Source of the DNA: Cyprinodon diabolis | Lineage: Eukaryota; Chordata; Actinopteri; Cyprinodontiformes; Cyprinodontidae | DNA length: 64,000 nt | Assembly (NCBI GenBank): GCA_030533445.1 | Contig: CM060081.1 | Coordinates: 23,606,611 to 23,670,610 of the forward strand | Direction of reading: 5' to 3' | Shown here: piece by piece, positions 39,150 through 62,744 of the stretch | Numbering within the stretch: the stretch's first letter is position 1 | How the letters are laid out: every line of letters begins with the position of its first letter | Position numbers and translations under genes: made by a program | Notes under the pieces: model-generated | The model's input: the letters and a program-made list of their open reading frames with translations, nothing else | Told to the model about the DNA's origin: nothing | Database searches by the model: none

Positions 39150-40410
39150 GGGACAAACTGGACCATCTTCTCTCATAGTGTCTTCACCCTGTTGCATCTC
39201 ATCATCCTCGCTCCCAGGGAAAAAAAAAAATCCCTACTGGTCTTCCTCACACACCGCTCATTCCATTGACTCCACCCCCTCACGCTGTATACTGCACATG
39301 GATGTCTGCCTCCCCTCCTCCCCCACTTAGTACATAAATTAATACACTAGTTCACCCTCATATATAAATCAATGACAAATCCAGTGCAGTAAAATAACGA
39401 GAGAAGAAAAAAAGAGAAACCTCACATCCCATGAATCGGTAGCGAGTGAACTCCTGTATTGTGCCGTGTTTGTCAGGTTTTTCCCCCTGACTCACACTGA
39501 GAGGACAAGGCGATGGAGCCATGTTCAGGCTGCAATTAGGAAATCTGGATGGACTCCAGAACTCACAGTGAGCTCTGTGTTGTGAGATGATGTTGACCAA
39601 TCCCAAGATACAGCATCCCAAATGTCTTTCTTTGCTTTCTGCTCGCTCTCTTTTTTGCGCCTTCTCCCAAGAAGTAAATAAAGTAGTAGACTTAAATAAA
39701 TATGTTGTAATTGGCTTGTTAATTTGAAAGCTGATCTGAAACACTTGTTTTTGCACTTTTTTTTTTTTTTTTGCCTTCAAGTGTTATGGAGGGATGTTTT
39801 GGGTAACATCTTCTATCTAATGCCTTTTGGTAAGCTCCAAATGTATACCTCTTCCATCCCCTCTTTGCTTCAAATATCTTCTGAACAATCTGGTGATTGT
39901 ATTGCCTTTTCACTTCAGGATTAAGGTTTGAAACTGCCTCACACTGCTGAATATTTTACTCTGTCAAGTAAAACGCTGATTAGGAAACCAGTGTAACAAG
40001 TTAAATCCTTGATATATAAAGTTTGCCTTTTATGTACCATTACTTGTACTGCTACTATTACTGCTGTATGTGTTATTGTCCTCGTCAGACACCTCAGTGC
40101 TAAAAGATTATACGCATCACCAACACTGCATACACCTGTCTTCTGTCCTGTCTTCATTATTGCTGTTCTATCTATCTGCTTGTAGCTCAGGTTGGCTAAG
40201 TACTTAATATTTTTAACGGATTGTGTATTACGGTGTATAGATGGTATAGAACTCAAATCTCTTTCTTTCCATTTAAGAGAAAACATTCAACAAATTGCCC
40301 TGATATTACTTTTGTTTTTTTCTTTCCTTACAGAAAACATTACAGCAATGCCAATGATGTAAAAGGAAATTTGAACGTCAAATAATAAAACTATTGAATA
40401 TATATAAATT
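39150..40410 (+). other. rab7a: rab7a 3' UTR
   Basis: The last exon continues after the stop codon. Two AATAAA signals, at 39677-39682 and 40384-40389, suggest alternative ends giving UTRs of roughly 0.55 or 1.25 kb. T-rich stretches occur between them. The end points are inferred. Confidence 0.5.
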
Positions 40411-40919
40411 GTTTAATTTCTTGGATGGTATCTACATGTACATCTCTCTAGATAACATCAAAAAGTGGATTTATTTCAGTGTCAGTTTCAATAAAATTGT
40501 AAAACTTGAATGAAAAAGGAAGAAAATAATTTTTAGCATTTAAATTGGATTAGTGAAATGAACTACTCTAAACCTGGATGCTTGGATTTTTCTTGGCAGA
40601 CAATGTAATCAGTAGAGGCTTGTTGAATTTAAGCCTCATAAAGATAATTTGACTTTTTATGCATCTAATGCTGAGAAAATGAAGCTAGTTTGTGTAATTG
40701 TGTGCGTACTTTCGCATTTAACATCTTCAGAGTAAAACAGCCCCTTATGTTTTATAACCTCAGATTCCACTTTTTTTTTTATTAAAAATAATTTTTGCAA
40801 TAAAACAAAAGCATATAATGCTAAAATGTGAAAACTTTTCGGTATGCTTCCAAGTATACATTTTCTGTAAAAAAACGTTTTACATTCAGATAAGCAAATA
40901 AAATAATTTGTGTACCAGA

Positions 40920-41000
40920 AAATAAGGAACTTCCTGTGTGCACGCGGAAAACGCAACTGCAGCTACTTCCGCGTTTAGCCTGACTGCTAAAACCTAAAAA
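40920..41000 (+). promoter_or_regulatory. arpc4: arpc4 promoter and 5' UTR with ETS-type sites
   Basis: Upstream of the arpc4 ATG lie two ETS-family motifs, ACTTCCTG and ACTTCCGC (about 40928 and 40965), in a small CpG-containing patch. This is typical of TATA-less housekeeping promoters. The intergenic gap to the rab7a 3' end is only about 0.5 kb. Confidence 0.5.
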
Positions 41001-43023
41001 ATGGTAAGATAAAAATGACATACCACTAGGACATATGCATTTTTAACAGCTATTGATATGTAAATTGTTAATGTGTCTTTGGGGGATACTCTTATGCTGC
41101 TACCGTTACTTTATTGATTGGTTGATTTATTTATTTCCCGTAATATAGCTTGAATGCTAGCGTTAGCTAAGCTAGCAAGCTGAAAGAGATTTTAGGTTTA
41201 TGTCTGAGTTTGTATATAACGTGAAAAATTATATATATACATTTTTTTTAGTTACTTGCTGCAGTTGCTGGCATATTATTAAAAACACTTTACAGTTTAA
41301 CACAGCTCTAACCATTTAAAAGGTTACATTAGCTGAAGCTTCCTGCTTCCTTGTTGACTACCTGATAATGATGACATTCAATGAGTATCACAGAAATTGA
41401 TCATACTATTCTCCAAATTCCACAGTGAAAGTTATGTTTGAGTCAATCGAAATTTCACGGAATGTATGCTGATTTCTGATCTCACCTATATTGAGCTCAG
41501 ATTATTCGTTTTAGTAGAGGAAGCCGTCAGTTTGTCAAAATCAAATCATCTTCGTATAGTGTGGCAACTCTGTTTTTTTTGTTTGTTTTTTTTTTTGTTT
41601 TGTTTTTTGCTTTAAGTTTGATTCGGTTTTACATACTGTGGCCTTTATCATCGATCTGATTTTAATCTGATTACCCTGAAATGTTTAGAGGGTTCAATAC
41701 GGAAGAGGATTAGGGCCACTGAAAAAAAAGTTAGCTGATTTTAAAATGTTATTTCAGTTTAATGTGGGGAAAAAAGGCCAGAATTCTGAGATTAAAGTCA
41801 AAATTCGGACCTTTTTCCCCCCATATTAACCTGAAATAAAATTTAAAAATCGGTTAACTTTTTTATATTTACAGTGGCCCTAATCCTCTTCCATAGTTCA
41901 AGGTCCCCCCAGCAATCAGGGTTAATCATGTGTGGGGGTTCTGCATTCATTGCAAATTAGAAAACAATGATCTGTTCTACTTCTTCTTCTCCCTAACAAT
42001 CAGACGGCCACTCTGCGTCCATATCTCAATGCTGTGCGAGCCACGCTGCAGGCCGCTCTCTGCCTGGAGAACTTCTCCTCTCAGGTGGTGGAAAGACACA
42101 ACAAACCAGAGGTGGAAGTCAGGTTAGTCAACCTTCACAGCTGAGAGAAAGATTTTTTAAACACATTTAATTCATTTTACTCATCAGCTAATGGTGTAAC
42201 AAATGTATTTTACTGGTGTTTCTCGTTCATGTCCAGGAGTAGCAAAGAGTTGCTCCTCCAACCTGTAATCATTAGTCGTAACGAGAAGGAGAAGGTTCTA
42301 ATCGAGGGATCCATCAACTCCGTCAGAGTGAGCATCGCCATCAAGCAGGTCAGTTAGATTACTGTTTGTCACTGATGCTGTAATAGCTGAGACCTTAACA
42401 GTTTATTGGCTTAAATGGATGTGGAAATCTATTTGCTGCTGCAGGCAGATGAGATTGAGAAGATTCTGTGCCATAAATTTATGCGTTTCATGATGATGAG
42501 AGCGGAAAACTTCTTCATCCTTAGGAGAAAACCAGTGGAGGTAAGTGTCTTAAATCATCAGCGGCAGTTCGTTTTCACTCAAAGATCATGCAGTAATAAC
42601 ACATGTACTTATAAAACTGTATTTGTTTCTAAGAATCTGGATTCTAGATTTGCTGCAGGATGTCATACAGTATATCAGAATATCCAAAAATGTTAAGAAT
42701 TAATTTTGCAATTAAGCCACTGAAACTTTATTTCCAGTTTTATCACAGACTTCCTGTTCAGCTGTTCTGCTTCCATTACTGTTGTGTAGCTTCATTTTTT
42801 TCCTATGGTTTAGAGGAGGAACTGTAGTTAGTTTAGCATAAGGCCATCGTGACGAACTGGCATCATAAGGACTATGGCTATTTTTTTTTTTTTTATACCC
42901 AATGAAAGGGCCTTAAAACATATGCAAAGCCTATCTAACATTGCAAACTTACCAATTGAGTTATGATATTATTTTGCAAATACAACTTTAAAGCTTCAGA
43001 AAGTGTGTATATATATATATACA

Positions 43024-43061
<38 letters not shown>

Positions 43062-44694
43062 TATATTGCCAAAAGTATTTGCTCACCTGCCTTGACTCAC
43101 ATATGAGCTTAAGTGACATCCCGTTCCTAATCCATAGGGTTCAATATGACGTCGGTCCACCCTTTGCAGCTAGAACAGCTTCAACTCTTCTGGGAAGGCT
43201 GTCCACAAGGTTTAGGAGTGTGTTTATGGGAATTTTTGACCATTCTTCCAGAAGCGCATTTGTGAGGTCGCACACTGATGTTGGACGAGAAGGCCTGGCT
43301 CTCAGTCTCCGCTCTAATTCATCCCAAAGGTGTTCTATCGGGTTGAGGTCAGGACTCTGTGCAGGCCAGTCAAGTTCATCCACACCAGACTCTGTCATCC
43401 ATGTCTTTATGGACCTTGCTTTGTGCACTGGTGCACAGTCATGTTGGAAGAGGAAGGGGCCAGCTCCAAACTGTTCCCACAAAGTTGGGAGCATGGAATT
43501 GTCCAAAATGTCTTGGTATGCTGAAGCATTCAGAGTTCCTTTCACTGGAACTAAGGGGCCAAGCCCAGCTCCTGAAAAACAACCCCACACCATAATCCCC
43601 CCTCCACCAAACTTTACACTTGGCACAATGCAGTCAGACAAGTACCGTTCTCCTGGCAACCGCCAAACCCAGACCCGTCCATCAGATTGCCAGATGGAGA
43701 AGCGCGATTCGTCACTCCAGAGAACGCGTCTCCACTGCTCTAGAGTCCAGTGGCGGCGTGCTTTACACCACCGCATCCGACGCTTTGCATTGCACTTGGT
43801 TATGTATGGCTTGGATGCAGCTGCTCGACCATGGAAACCCATTCCATGAAGCTCTCTGCGCACTGTTCTTGAGCTAATCTGAAGGCCACATGAAGTTTGG
43901 AGGTCTGTAGTGATTGACTCTGCAGAAAGTTGGCGACCTCTTCGCACTATGCGCTTCAGCATCCGCTGACCCCGCTCCGTCAGTTTACGTGGCCTACCAC
44001 TTCGTGGCTGAGTTGCTGTCGTTCCCAAACACTTCCATTTTCTTATAATACAGCTGACAGTTGACTGTGGAATATTTAGGAGCGAGGAAATTTCACGACT
44101 GGATTTGTTGCACAGGTGGCATCCTATCACAGTTCCACGCTGGAATTCACTGAGCTCCTGAGAGCGACCCATTCTTTCACAAATGTTTGTAAAAACAGTC
44201 TGCATGCCTAGGTGCTTGAATTTATACACCTGTGGCCATGGAAGTGATTGGAACACCTGATTCCAATAATTTGGATGGGTGAGCAAATACTTTTGGCAAT
44301 ATAGTGTATATATATATATATATATAGGTTTTAAATGTTCAGCTTAAGTCAAAGACAACATATTTTGAGCTTTAATATCCAACATCTATTATTTATCTGT
44401 TTTTGCTTTGCAGGGATACGACATCTCTTTTCTCATCACCAACTTCCACACTGAGCAGATGTACAAGCACAAACTAGTGGATTTTGTTATTCATTTCATG
44501 GAAGAAATCGACAAGGAGATCAGTGAAATGAAGCTGTCCGTTAATGCCAGGGCGCGCATTGTCGCAGAGGAGTTCCTCAAAAACGTACATTGTTTCTATC
44601 TCTACTCTTTGATGTTTTATAGGGTGGTATTTTCTAAAATTACTCTATTTCTCATTACAGTCCTCTTTTTTTTCTCTTGTCTCTGCAGTTCTGA
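41001..44694 (+). CDS. arpc4: Actin-related protein 2/3 complex subunit 4
   Basis: Six coding exons: 41001-41003, 42004-42122, 42237-42348, 42445-42540, 44414-44584 and 44689-44694. They give 168 aa, the human length, and the protein is almost identical to human ARPC4. Coding exon 1 supplies only the ATG before its donor, and the last supplies only Phe and the stop (TTC TGA). Recognisable segments are [20 protein letters not shown] at the N terminus, [20 protein letters not shown] in the middle and the end [13 protein letters not shown]4 pairs with ARPC2 to form the structural core of the Arp2/3 complex, which nucleates branched actin filaments in the cytoplasm. Intron 4 is enlarged by an intact Tc1 transposon in the opposite orientation, and intron 1 holds a palindromic MITE. 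The gene faces pfkfb4 tail to tail. Confidence 0.97.
41701..41892. mobile_element. Palindromic MITE in arpc4 intron 1
   Basis: GGAAGAGGATTAGGGCCACT at the left is exactly mirrored at the right end. The match continues inward through TTATTTCAGKTTAAT, GGGGAAAAA and GG(C/T)C almost to the centre. The roughly 95-bp arms make the whole 192 bp a fold-back structure. No coding capacity. Confidence 0.85.
43010..43058. repeat. (TA)n microsatellite
   Basis: About 22 TA dinucleotides with one ACAGTA interruption. It continues on the other side of the Tc1 insertion at 44307-44326, so the transposon landed inside the TA run. Confidence 0.95.
43059..44306 (-). mobile_element. Tc1-family DNA transposon, structurally complete
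   Basis: The element is 1,248 bp with 29-bp terminal inverted repeats that match perfectly by eye (starting CACTATATTGCCAAAAGTAT; 43059-43087 and 44278-44306). It is flanked by TA on both sides within a TA microsatellite. It encodes one uninterrupted transposase on the minus strand. Short TIRs rather than long IR/DR repeats distinguish it from Sleeping Beauty-type fish elements. It sits in arpc4 intron 4, antisense to the host gene. Confidence 0.95.
43141..44172 (-). CDS. Tc1-type transposase, DD34E, apparently intact
   Basis: A 343-aa protein from the ATG at 44172 to the stop at 43141, the usual length for Tc1 transposases. I chose this start because [13 protein letters not shown] matches the family N terminus; the frame is open further upstream into the TIR but without an ATG in the family position. 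Residues 1-110 hold two helix-turn-helix (paired-like) DNA-binding modules with a GRPR hook at 59-62. The DDE catalytic triad is Asp154 (LWSDES), Asp245 (FQHDCAPVH) and Glu280 (DLNPIEHLW), with 34 residues between the second Asp and the Glu. A glycine-rich GGGG box is at 189-192. It would cut and paste the element at TA sites. No stop or frameshift is seen, so the copy may be functional; activity is inferred. Confidence 0.93.
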   Translation of the reverse strand: MGRSQELSEFQRGTVIGCHLCNKSSREISSLLNIPQSTVSCIIRKWKCLGTTATQPRSGRPRKLTERGQRMLKRIVRRGRQLSAESITTDLQTSCGLQISSRTVRRELHGMGFHGRAAASKPYITKCNAKRRMRWCKARRHWTLEQWRRVLWSDESRFSIWQSDGRVWVWRLPGERYLSDCIVPSVKFGGGGIMVWGCFSGAGLGPLVPVKGTLNASAYQDILDNSMLPTLWEQFGAGPFLFQHDCAPVHKARSIKTWMTESGVDELDWPAQSPDLNPIEHLWDELERRLRARPSRPTSVCDLTNALLEEWSKIPINTLLNLVDSLPRRVEAVLAAKGGPTSY

Positions 44695-45098
44695 GAGAGA
44701 GAGAAGACCTAAGAACACATTCCTTATTGCAATATTGGCCGTCACTGTGGGCGCTATACAGCAGGGCAGCTCCTCCCTGATGTTTTTCAAGAGGGGTAAA
44801 GAAAAAAGGATGTGCAGTAAGGCTGTGCAGGCAGACGGGGCACTTCCCTTTAACCTGAAGCTCATCCTGTGCTCCTGATTATTGTCTGTGCTAAATATTC
44901 CCACCATGCTTTCATTTTTCAAAGGTCAACAAACACATCATCTGGAGTAATGAGCACAGGATTAAGTGTTTTTCTTTTTTTTTCAAAATATAATTTAAAG
45001 TCTTAAAAATATATTTATATATATTATATGCACATAAATATAATTTTGCTTTGTTTTGTTGCCACAAAATTGAAACTATGAGGGCAATCAGTTAAAGT

Positions 45099-45161
45099 TT
45101 TATTTCCCATGCACACAGATGAAACAAAGTGAAATATCTGGCAATGAATACAAAAAATAAA
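45099..45161. terminator. Convergent poly(A) signals of arpc4 and pfkfb4
   Basis: AATAAA on the plus strand at 45156-45161 can end arpc4, giving a 3' UTR of about 0.5 kb. TTTATT at 45099-45104 is AATAAA for pfkfb4 on the minus strand, giving a UTR of about 0.8 kb. Used together, the two transcripts would overlap by tens of bases. Actual use is inferred. Confidence 0.4.
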
Positions 45162-45906
45162 AAAACAAGTGTACACTTTTCACTTTAGTGATTGTTTGTC
45201 ATCCATTTCATGTTTACATTTCCAGAGCTGAATATTCATCAGTTATACAGGACATGTAATACCAGGTAGTTATTAGGTAGAAATGTGAATCTTTAGCTTC
45301 CACAGTACCATACTTAAAAAAAAACAAACCCAACAACAAACTGGCCTTTGCTATTAGGCTGATATTCACTCACAGAGGATACAAGGAATATTTGTACCGG
45401 TACCTTAAAAGTTAGCTACACTATTAGTCTCATGATTTTTACTGCAGTTCACATTTTGGATTATAGCAACACAAATACATTTAGAGCCTGATTTGACTCT
45501 TTAATAGGTTGTATTTGCAGGACAGTCTTCATTAGTGGAATGAAGATGCTGTATCTGGCTCTTAGTTCTTGGAGAATTTTTTTTTTATCTTTTTAACTTT
45601 TGTATAAAATATAACACAGTTAGTAAAAATAACAGGTTATTATAAAAGAAATGTTTGTAAAATAGTGTTATGAGTTTTTTTCTTTTAAATCAATGGAAGC
45701 ACATGACAGTACATACAGGACTCAGTGCTACAGTCACAGATGACACTGAGATTATCTCAGCAACGGTTACAGTGGATCCAAGTAGGTTTCTCTCCTACAG
45801 AAATGAAAGATCCGAGTTCTAGAAGCTGGAGGGATAAAGCTGCTGAGCCACCTTCCTTTATAGAGAGAGCAGAACGAAGTCCCAGCTGGAGTGGGACTCT
45901 GGGCAA

Positions 45907-57846
<11,940 letters not shown>

Positions 57847-58060
57847 CCTGTTTCTTCGATTATCAGAGCTAATCTCCTCTCTGCAAACGGAGGCGGTGAG
57901 CTGCTGTCCTATTCAGTGCTGACTGAGGAGGTTGCAGCAGACTGGATGCCTCATATCAGCTGAGAAACAGCAGTTTCTCAGTACCGTAAGAAGTGGAAAC
58001 AGAGCGCAAGGGGAAAAGGCGAGGACGAAAACAAGCCGTCTATGTCACACGTGTTCGGGC
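57847..58060 (-). promoter_or_regulatory. pfkfb4: pfkfb4 upstream region with ACACGTGT site
   Basis: About 200 bp upstream of the pfkfb4 ATG is CACGTG (58048-58053) in the context ACACGTG. It fits both an E-box and the hypoxia-response core RCGTG. PFKFB4 is known to be induced by HIF-1 in mammals. The transcription start is not defined here. Confidence 0.45.
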
Positions 58061-59130
58061 CTGGTCCCATACTTTACAATTTAGGTCAAACTAAAGCTTT
58101 GATTTCCAATTATTTATAGACTCCAAATAAAATTAATCAGGTTCCTGTTCTATAGATACATAGTTTTATTGCTGATGAAGGCAGAAGAAAATCAATACTT
58201 CATGAATTTGTGATTAAAATCACAAGCTTTAACTATTCCTCAGTGCCAGATGCGTATTTCACTTTTAAGTCCCAGTTGAAAGATTAATGTTGACCAACAT
58301 ATTGATTCAAACTATATCCAACTCTTAGATGCTGAGGGGCTACAAATAAATAGATAGAACATTTTGTACTTGAGGAGAAAAAAATCTGTTTTGTTATGAT
58401 TTTGTTTTCGATTATGACACCATCTTTAACCATTTAACAAAATGTTCTCAAAAACCTTCGCATTTCCAGGAGGTTTTCCCAAGAAAACATACTTTGAAAC
58501 GCTACCGTAATGTATCTGAGTCGATCGCCAAGCAAATTAAGCGAGAAGAAAAGAAGCGTTCTGTTGCTCACATGGTACACACATGGACACCGAATGCAAC
58601 TCGGAAATCAGCCAATCAGAGAACGGAGCAGAAACTCGACGGCCAATCGAAGAGGAGGGGGGATGAATGGTAGGCGTGCTGCCTGTAGAAGACCCGTGTA
58701 AACACATCCACATGAAAACTATAAGTCTCTGCTTTTACACGACCTTTTCACGGGCCTCACAGCGTTTGCAACACATTCTTGGTCAGCAACTTATGGCACG
58801 CACGCTCTACACTTTTGCAATAGAAAGACAGTAATGGTGTAAACACATTACCTTTCTGCTATCAGCAGACAAGTAAAAAACAAAAACAGAGAGTCTGCTT
58901 TTGTTTTTTTCTAACATATAGGTTGCAGGTCATTGGGTTTATGAAAGGAAGTGCTGCATCCATGCGGTGTGTCTGCATTTTAGATACAAGCCTAATGCAA
59001 TTCGGGAAATGCCAGTGTCTTAAAGAGTCCTCAACAAAAATCATCAAGATGTTCAAGTTACATAAAAAAAGCAATCAACAACATCAATTGGGAGTTTATT
59101 AAAATATATTTTGGAATGTTCAAACCACGC
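58061..59130. other. Intergenic, no gene recognised
   Basis: Upstream of pfkfb4. Short frames only; no repeat family or RNA gene identified. Confidence 0.4.
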
Positions 59131-59139
59131 CTAATCTCA

Positions 59140-59437
59140 AGTGGAGTCAGGAGGGGTGCTGGTGCCTATCTCCAGCTGTCTACGGGTGAGAGGCGGAGTA
59201 CACCCTGGACAGGTCGCCAATCCATCGCAGGGCAACACAGCGACAAACAGCCATTCACACACACACTCACACCTAAGGAGAATTTAGAGAAGCCAATCAA
59301 CCTAACAGTCATGTTTTTGGACTGTGGTAAGAAGCCGGAGTACCAGGAGAGAACCCATGCATGCACAGGGAGAACATGCAAACTCCATGCAGAAAGACCC
59401 AGTGCAGTGCATTGCTACCCCCTGCGCAGCCCATAAA
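59140..59437 (-). mobile_element. SINE, antisense copy
   Basis: GGAGGGGTGCTGGTGCCTAT-type start, then GGACAGGTCGCCAATCCATC, AGAAGCCAATCAACC and GGGAGAACATGCAAACTCC match the SINE at 13212 in reverse. The tRNA-like head lies at the right end and is decayed. Confidence 0.85.
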
Positions 59438-62390
59438 AATAAATATCATACAATATTGTGAAATGCATGGGATGATGGTTTTTAATAGTAAATATACATT
59501 AAAATGGGGAATGTATATAACTCAGAAGCCATCATATGAGAAAACAGAGTACATACATGTGTTATATGTGTTATTTATCTCAGCATCAAAAGAGTTGTTG
59601 AGTAAAGACCATGCAAGCTCTTTCAGACAACATTATGGAACAAACAGCAACAAGGAGACCAAGAAGCACAGCACTTAGATCAGGGACCACAACGTTTAAA
59701 GCAGAGAGGTTGTAAACCAAGATTCTAAGCTCTTTTTTTTTTTTTTTTTTTAAGCAGAGACAAGGAATAGTTGGTCCGAATATGGAAAGAAATTAAAACA
59801 GGGCAGATATGAGACTAGGGTGGCGGTCACCTTTGGTCAGAAAATGAATTGTACTAACCAGGCCTACAGGGTTCTATTTTAATGTTACTGTGCTTTTTAA
59901 AAGCTTTTTTTTCTATTACTTTTCAGTTCTGCAGTATTTGTCTATAAACCTTATCAGTGCTTTCTACACAATTAAACGGTGGATTCTGCTGTTGAATTTT
60001 CTAAGTAACAGATACAGGCCTTTGTCTTCATAGCACTTGCTCTGATATAAAAGGAACTTCATAGAGTCATCATGTCCTCCACTGCCTTGACAGCAGCAGC
60101 TTTGAGGCTAGAGGCACAAACTATAAAGGCTCCAACTCATTGGGTACCAGAAAGCTTCCCTCAACCTCCTGTGATCAAGAGGATGAAAAATCCTCAATGG
60201 ATAGGTGGTAGTTAAGCCACCAAAAAAAAATAATAATAATAATAAATCCCCCAACTCAGATGTTAAAGTGTAACTCATGCATTAAACCTCGACTCACAGC
60301 TGCCATGAAATAGGCTTGAAGTGATGTCTTTGATTGGCTAAGCCAATGCAGAGGCCTAAATTCCATAGACAATCTAAGGTAAGACTTAACTTCTCCAGAC
60401 ATCATGGAGTCTGACTAAGATGATCAGGCTACTCTATAAAGAATAGTGTTTCAAAAGATGCCTTATAGATGTGTAAAGACAGACTGGATGGATAAATGTC
60501 AGTGAAAGGTTGTACTGAAAAATATTGACACATGAGTGCATGCCAATCAGTTTAGATTTTATTTATAAATAAAGTAGTCACTGACTAATACATATTTTTT
60601 GTCCATTGTTTTAAAAAAAAAATTAATTGGCATAAGGGCATTAAGGTGTTTGCCGATTCATTGATGTATTTAGCAGCTACGCCTTGAGATCAGGTAAGCC
60701 ATTGTCTTAATTTGGTTTCATTATTAATGTTTCCTTTCATTTATGAATAAACCTTTATTTTGTGTAAACTGAGATGCATGTAATTATTCTTGTCATGTAA
60801 ACAAAGAAAAAAACAACAACTTTACCTTAAAAAAAATCAGCAGCACATATTGTGGATAGATGAGACTGATGTTCAAAGGGTGTGAATACTTGTGTAATTG
60901 TATGTTGCTCAATTTTAAAATGTTGATTATAAAAAAGTTCAATATTTCTGGTCAATTTGTAAATACAGCAAATTGATCTAACAAAAACTGTTTAAGTTTG
61001 ACAACTAACCATCAGTATTCTTACTGATCAACATAGATTGAAAGATGTTCTATATTGTGTCAGTTAAAGGATAAATAAGGAGCCTGGGCAATAAATAATG
61101 ACTGCGCAGTTCCTTTAAAAAAGCAAATAGAGGTCTCGCTACCCTGCATGACAGTCACGGGATCAAATCCTCTGTCAAGTCAACTGGTTCAGTGAAGAAA
61201 ACATCCTGTCCTTTTGGGCTACTCTGCTTTGTTTTCAACTTGCAGGAAATCCAATGTAGTACTGGAGTAAAAAACACCAGGGGGCGGTGTGTAACTACAC
61301 TTAAAAACCACTCAGTTCACAGGCTGATCAAATCTTTGTTATCAACTCAGCTTCTTGTTGTGAAACAGACTGAGATGGAGATCGAGGGGTTAAGTAACAG
61401 TAAGCCTGTCAGCAGGACTAGTAATCCACTCAATTTACACTAGGACCTCTCAATAAACCCAAAACACACACTGACATGGTCTCTTGACCTACTGACAGGG
61501 GAATTTGTACGTTTGTGTACATCTAGTGTTTTTCTTTTAATGACTTTTATTTTAATAATGCCTAAATAACTGAATCTAGATCAAAACACCACATAAATCC
61601 AACATTAGCATTCCTTAAAGGTATATTGGAGGATATTCTTTTTCCGGGTGGATCATCAAAATAAGTGGTCCTCCTAATTGTCAATCATTCTGTTGACACG
61701 TTTGCCTAAGGCTGTCCTACGTGCCCGTCCCAATTTTCTCTTACTGGTGGTGAGTGACAAAGTGGAAACTTTTAAAGAGAGCATGCAAGAAGAGAAATGG
61801 GCTTGTGCACGCTTTCGAACATGTTTAATCAGTGTTCCCTTTCGGTAGTGGGTACAGGGTTGTGCATGAGCATTTCTTTTTTAAGTTGAGTGGGTGGGTG
61901 TTTTCAAAAACTTGGGAAAAACCTAAACTATATGTTTAAATTTGTCTAACTATAGAAACATATAAAACATGTCATGAATTTTTATCAATAATATATTTTT
62001 CTAATATGATTTTTGAGATGAAATTATCTCCAGATGTCAACAATAGCCTAAGTAATCCACACAGATAGGGAAATCAACACAGATAAGTCCATTCTTTGGA
62101 CACAAATAGCACCTAATATATAGAGAAGAAGAGTCATAGTCATTGCTCAGTTGTGATTGTGACCCATTATTTCACACATTTAGTCCCAAAATGTTGAAGG
62201 TTTTGGCGGGCCTATCATTCTCACCCTGAAGTTTGGTTTTAAACATTGATTTTCAATTGGATTCCTGTAGGATCATCGACTTGACACTTTAAAAAAAAAT
62301 CTTTAACCAGTTTAGATCTTCCTTGGCTTTGTGATTGGGATCACTGTAAAACAAATGTGTTTTATCCTTTAGAGTCTTATCAAGAGCAGT
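59438..62390. other. Intergenic, no gene recognised
   Basis: AT-rich DNA with a poly-T run near 59731-59750 and short frames lacking domain character. A GGGTGTGAATACTTGTGTAA segment near 60879 resembles the end of a Tc1-like element, but I could not define it. Confidence 0.35.
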
Positions 62391-62396
62391 CAACAA

Positions 62397-62450
62397 TGCT
62401 CTTGTGTAACACAGAGGAGACGATTGTCTCCTCTGTGTTACACAAGAGCA
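62397..62450. repeat. Perfect 25-bp hairpin, 4-nt loop
   Basis: TGCTCTTGTGTAACACAGAG plus GAGAC, loop GATT, then the exact reverse complement. It lies in intergenic DNA with no recognised repeat around it. Confidence 0.95.
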
Positions 62451-62744
62451 AAAGAAATTATTCAAGATGTGGAGAAGAGATGAGTGGCTACACAGGGTTT
62501 ATCGTTGGCAGTAAATTTGAGAATTTTGAGTTTTCTAAAAAAAAAATTAAATACCTCAGTGTCCATCATACACATCAGGTGGGAAACGACTTCTGTGTAT
62601 CACAAATAAAATAATTTTTTGCTTTAACTGCTGGCTGATTCAGTTTTATTATCTATAATAAAACTGTTATTATGCCAACAGAGGCCTCAAGGCCACTCAG
62701 AGGGGGAGAAGTGTAGTTACATATAGAAATACATTCAAAACACC

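Noticed and set aside
43079..43849. 256-codon plus-strand open frame
   Set aside because: Complement of the Tc1 transposase gene; it has no domain character of its own.
44585..44688. Read-through of arpc4 exon 5 as the true C terminus
   Set aside because: The open frame runs on into the intron, but splicing at 44584 to TTC TGA at 44689 gives the exact known ARPC4 ending.
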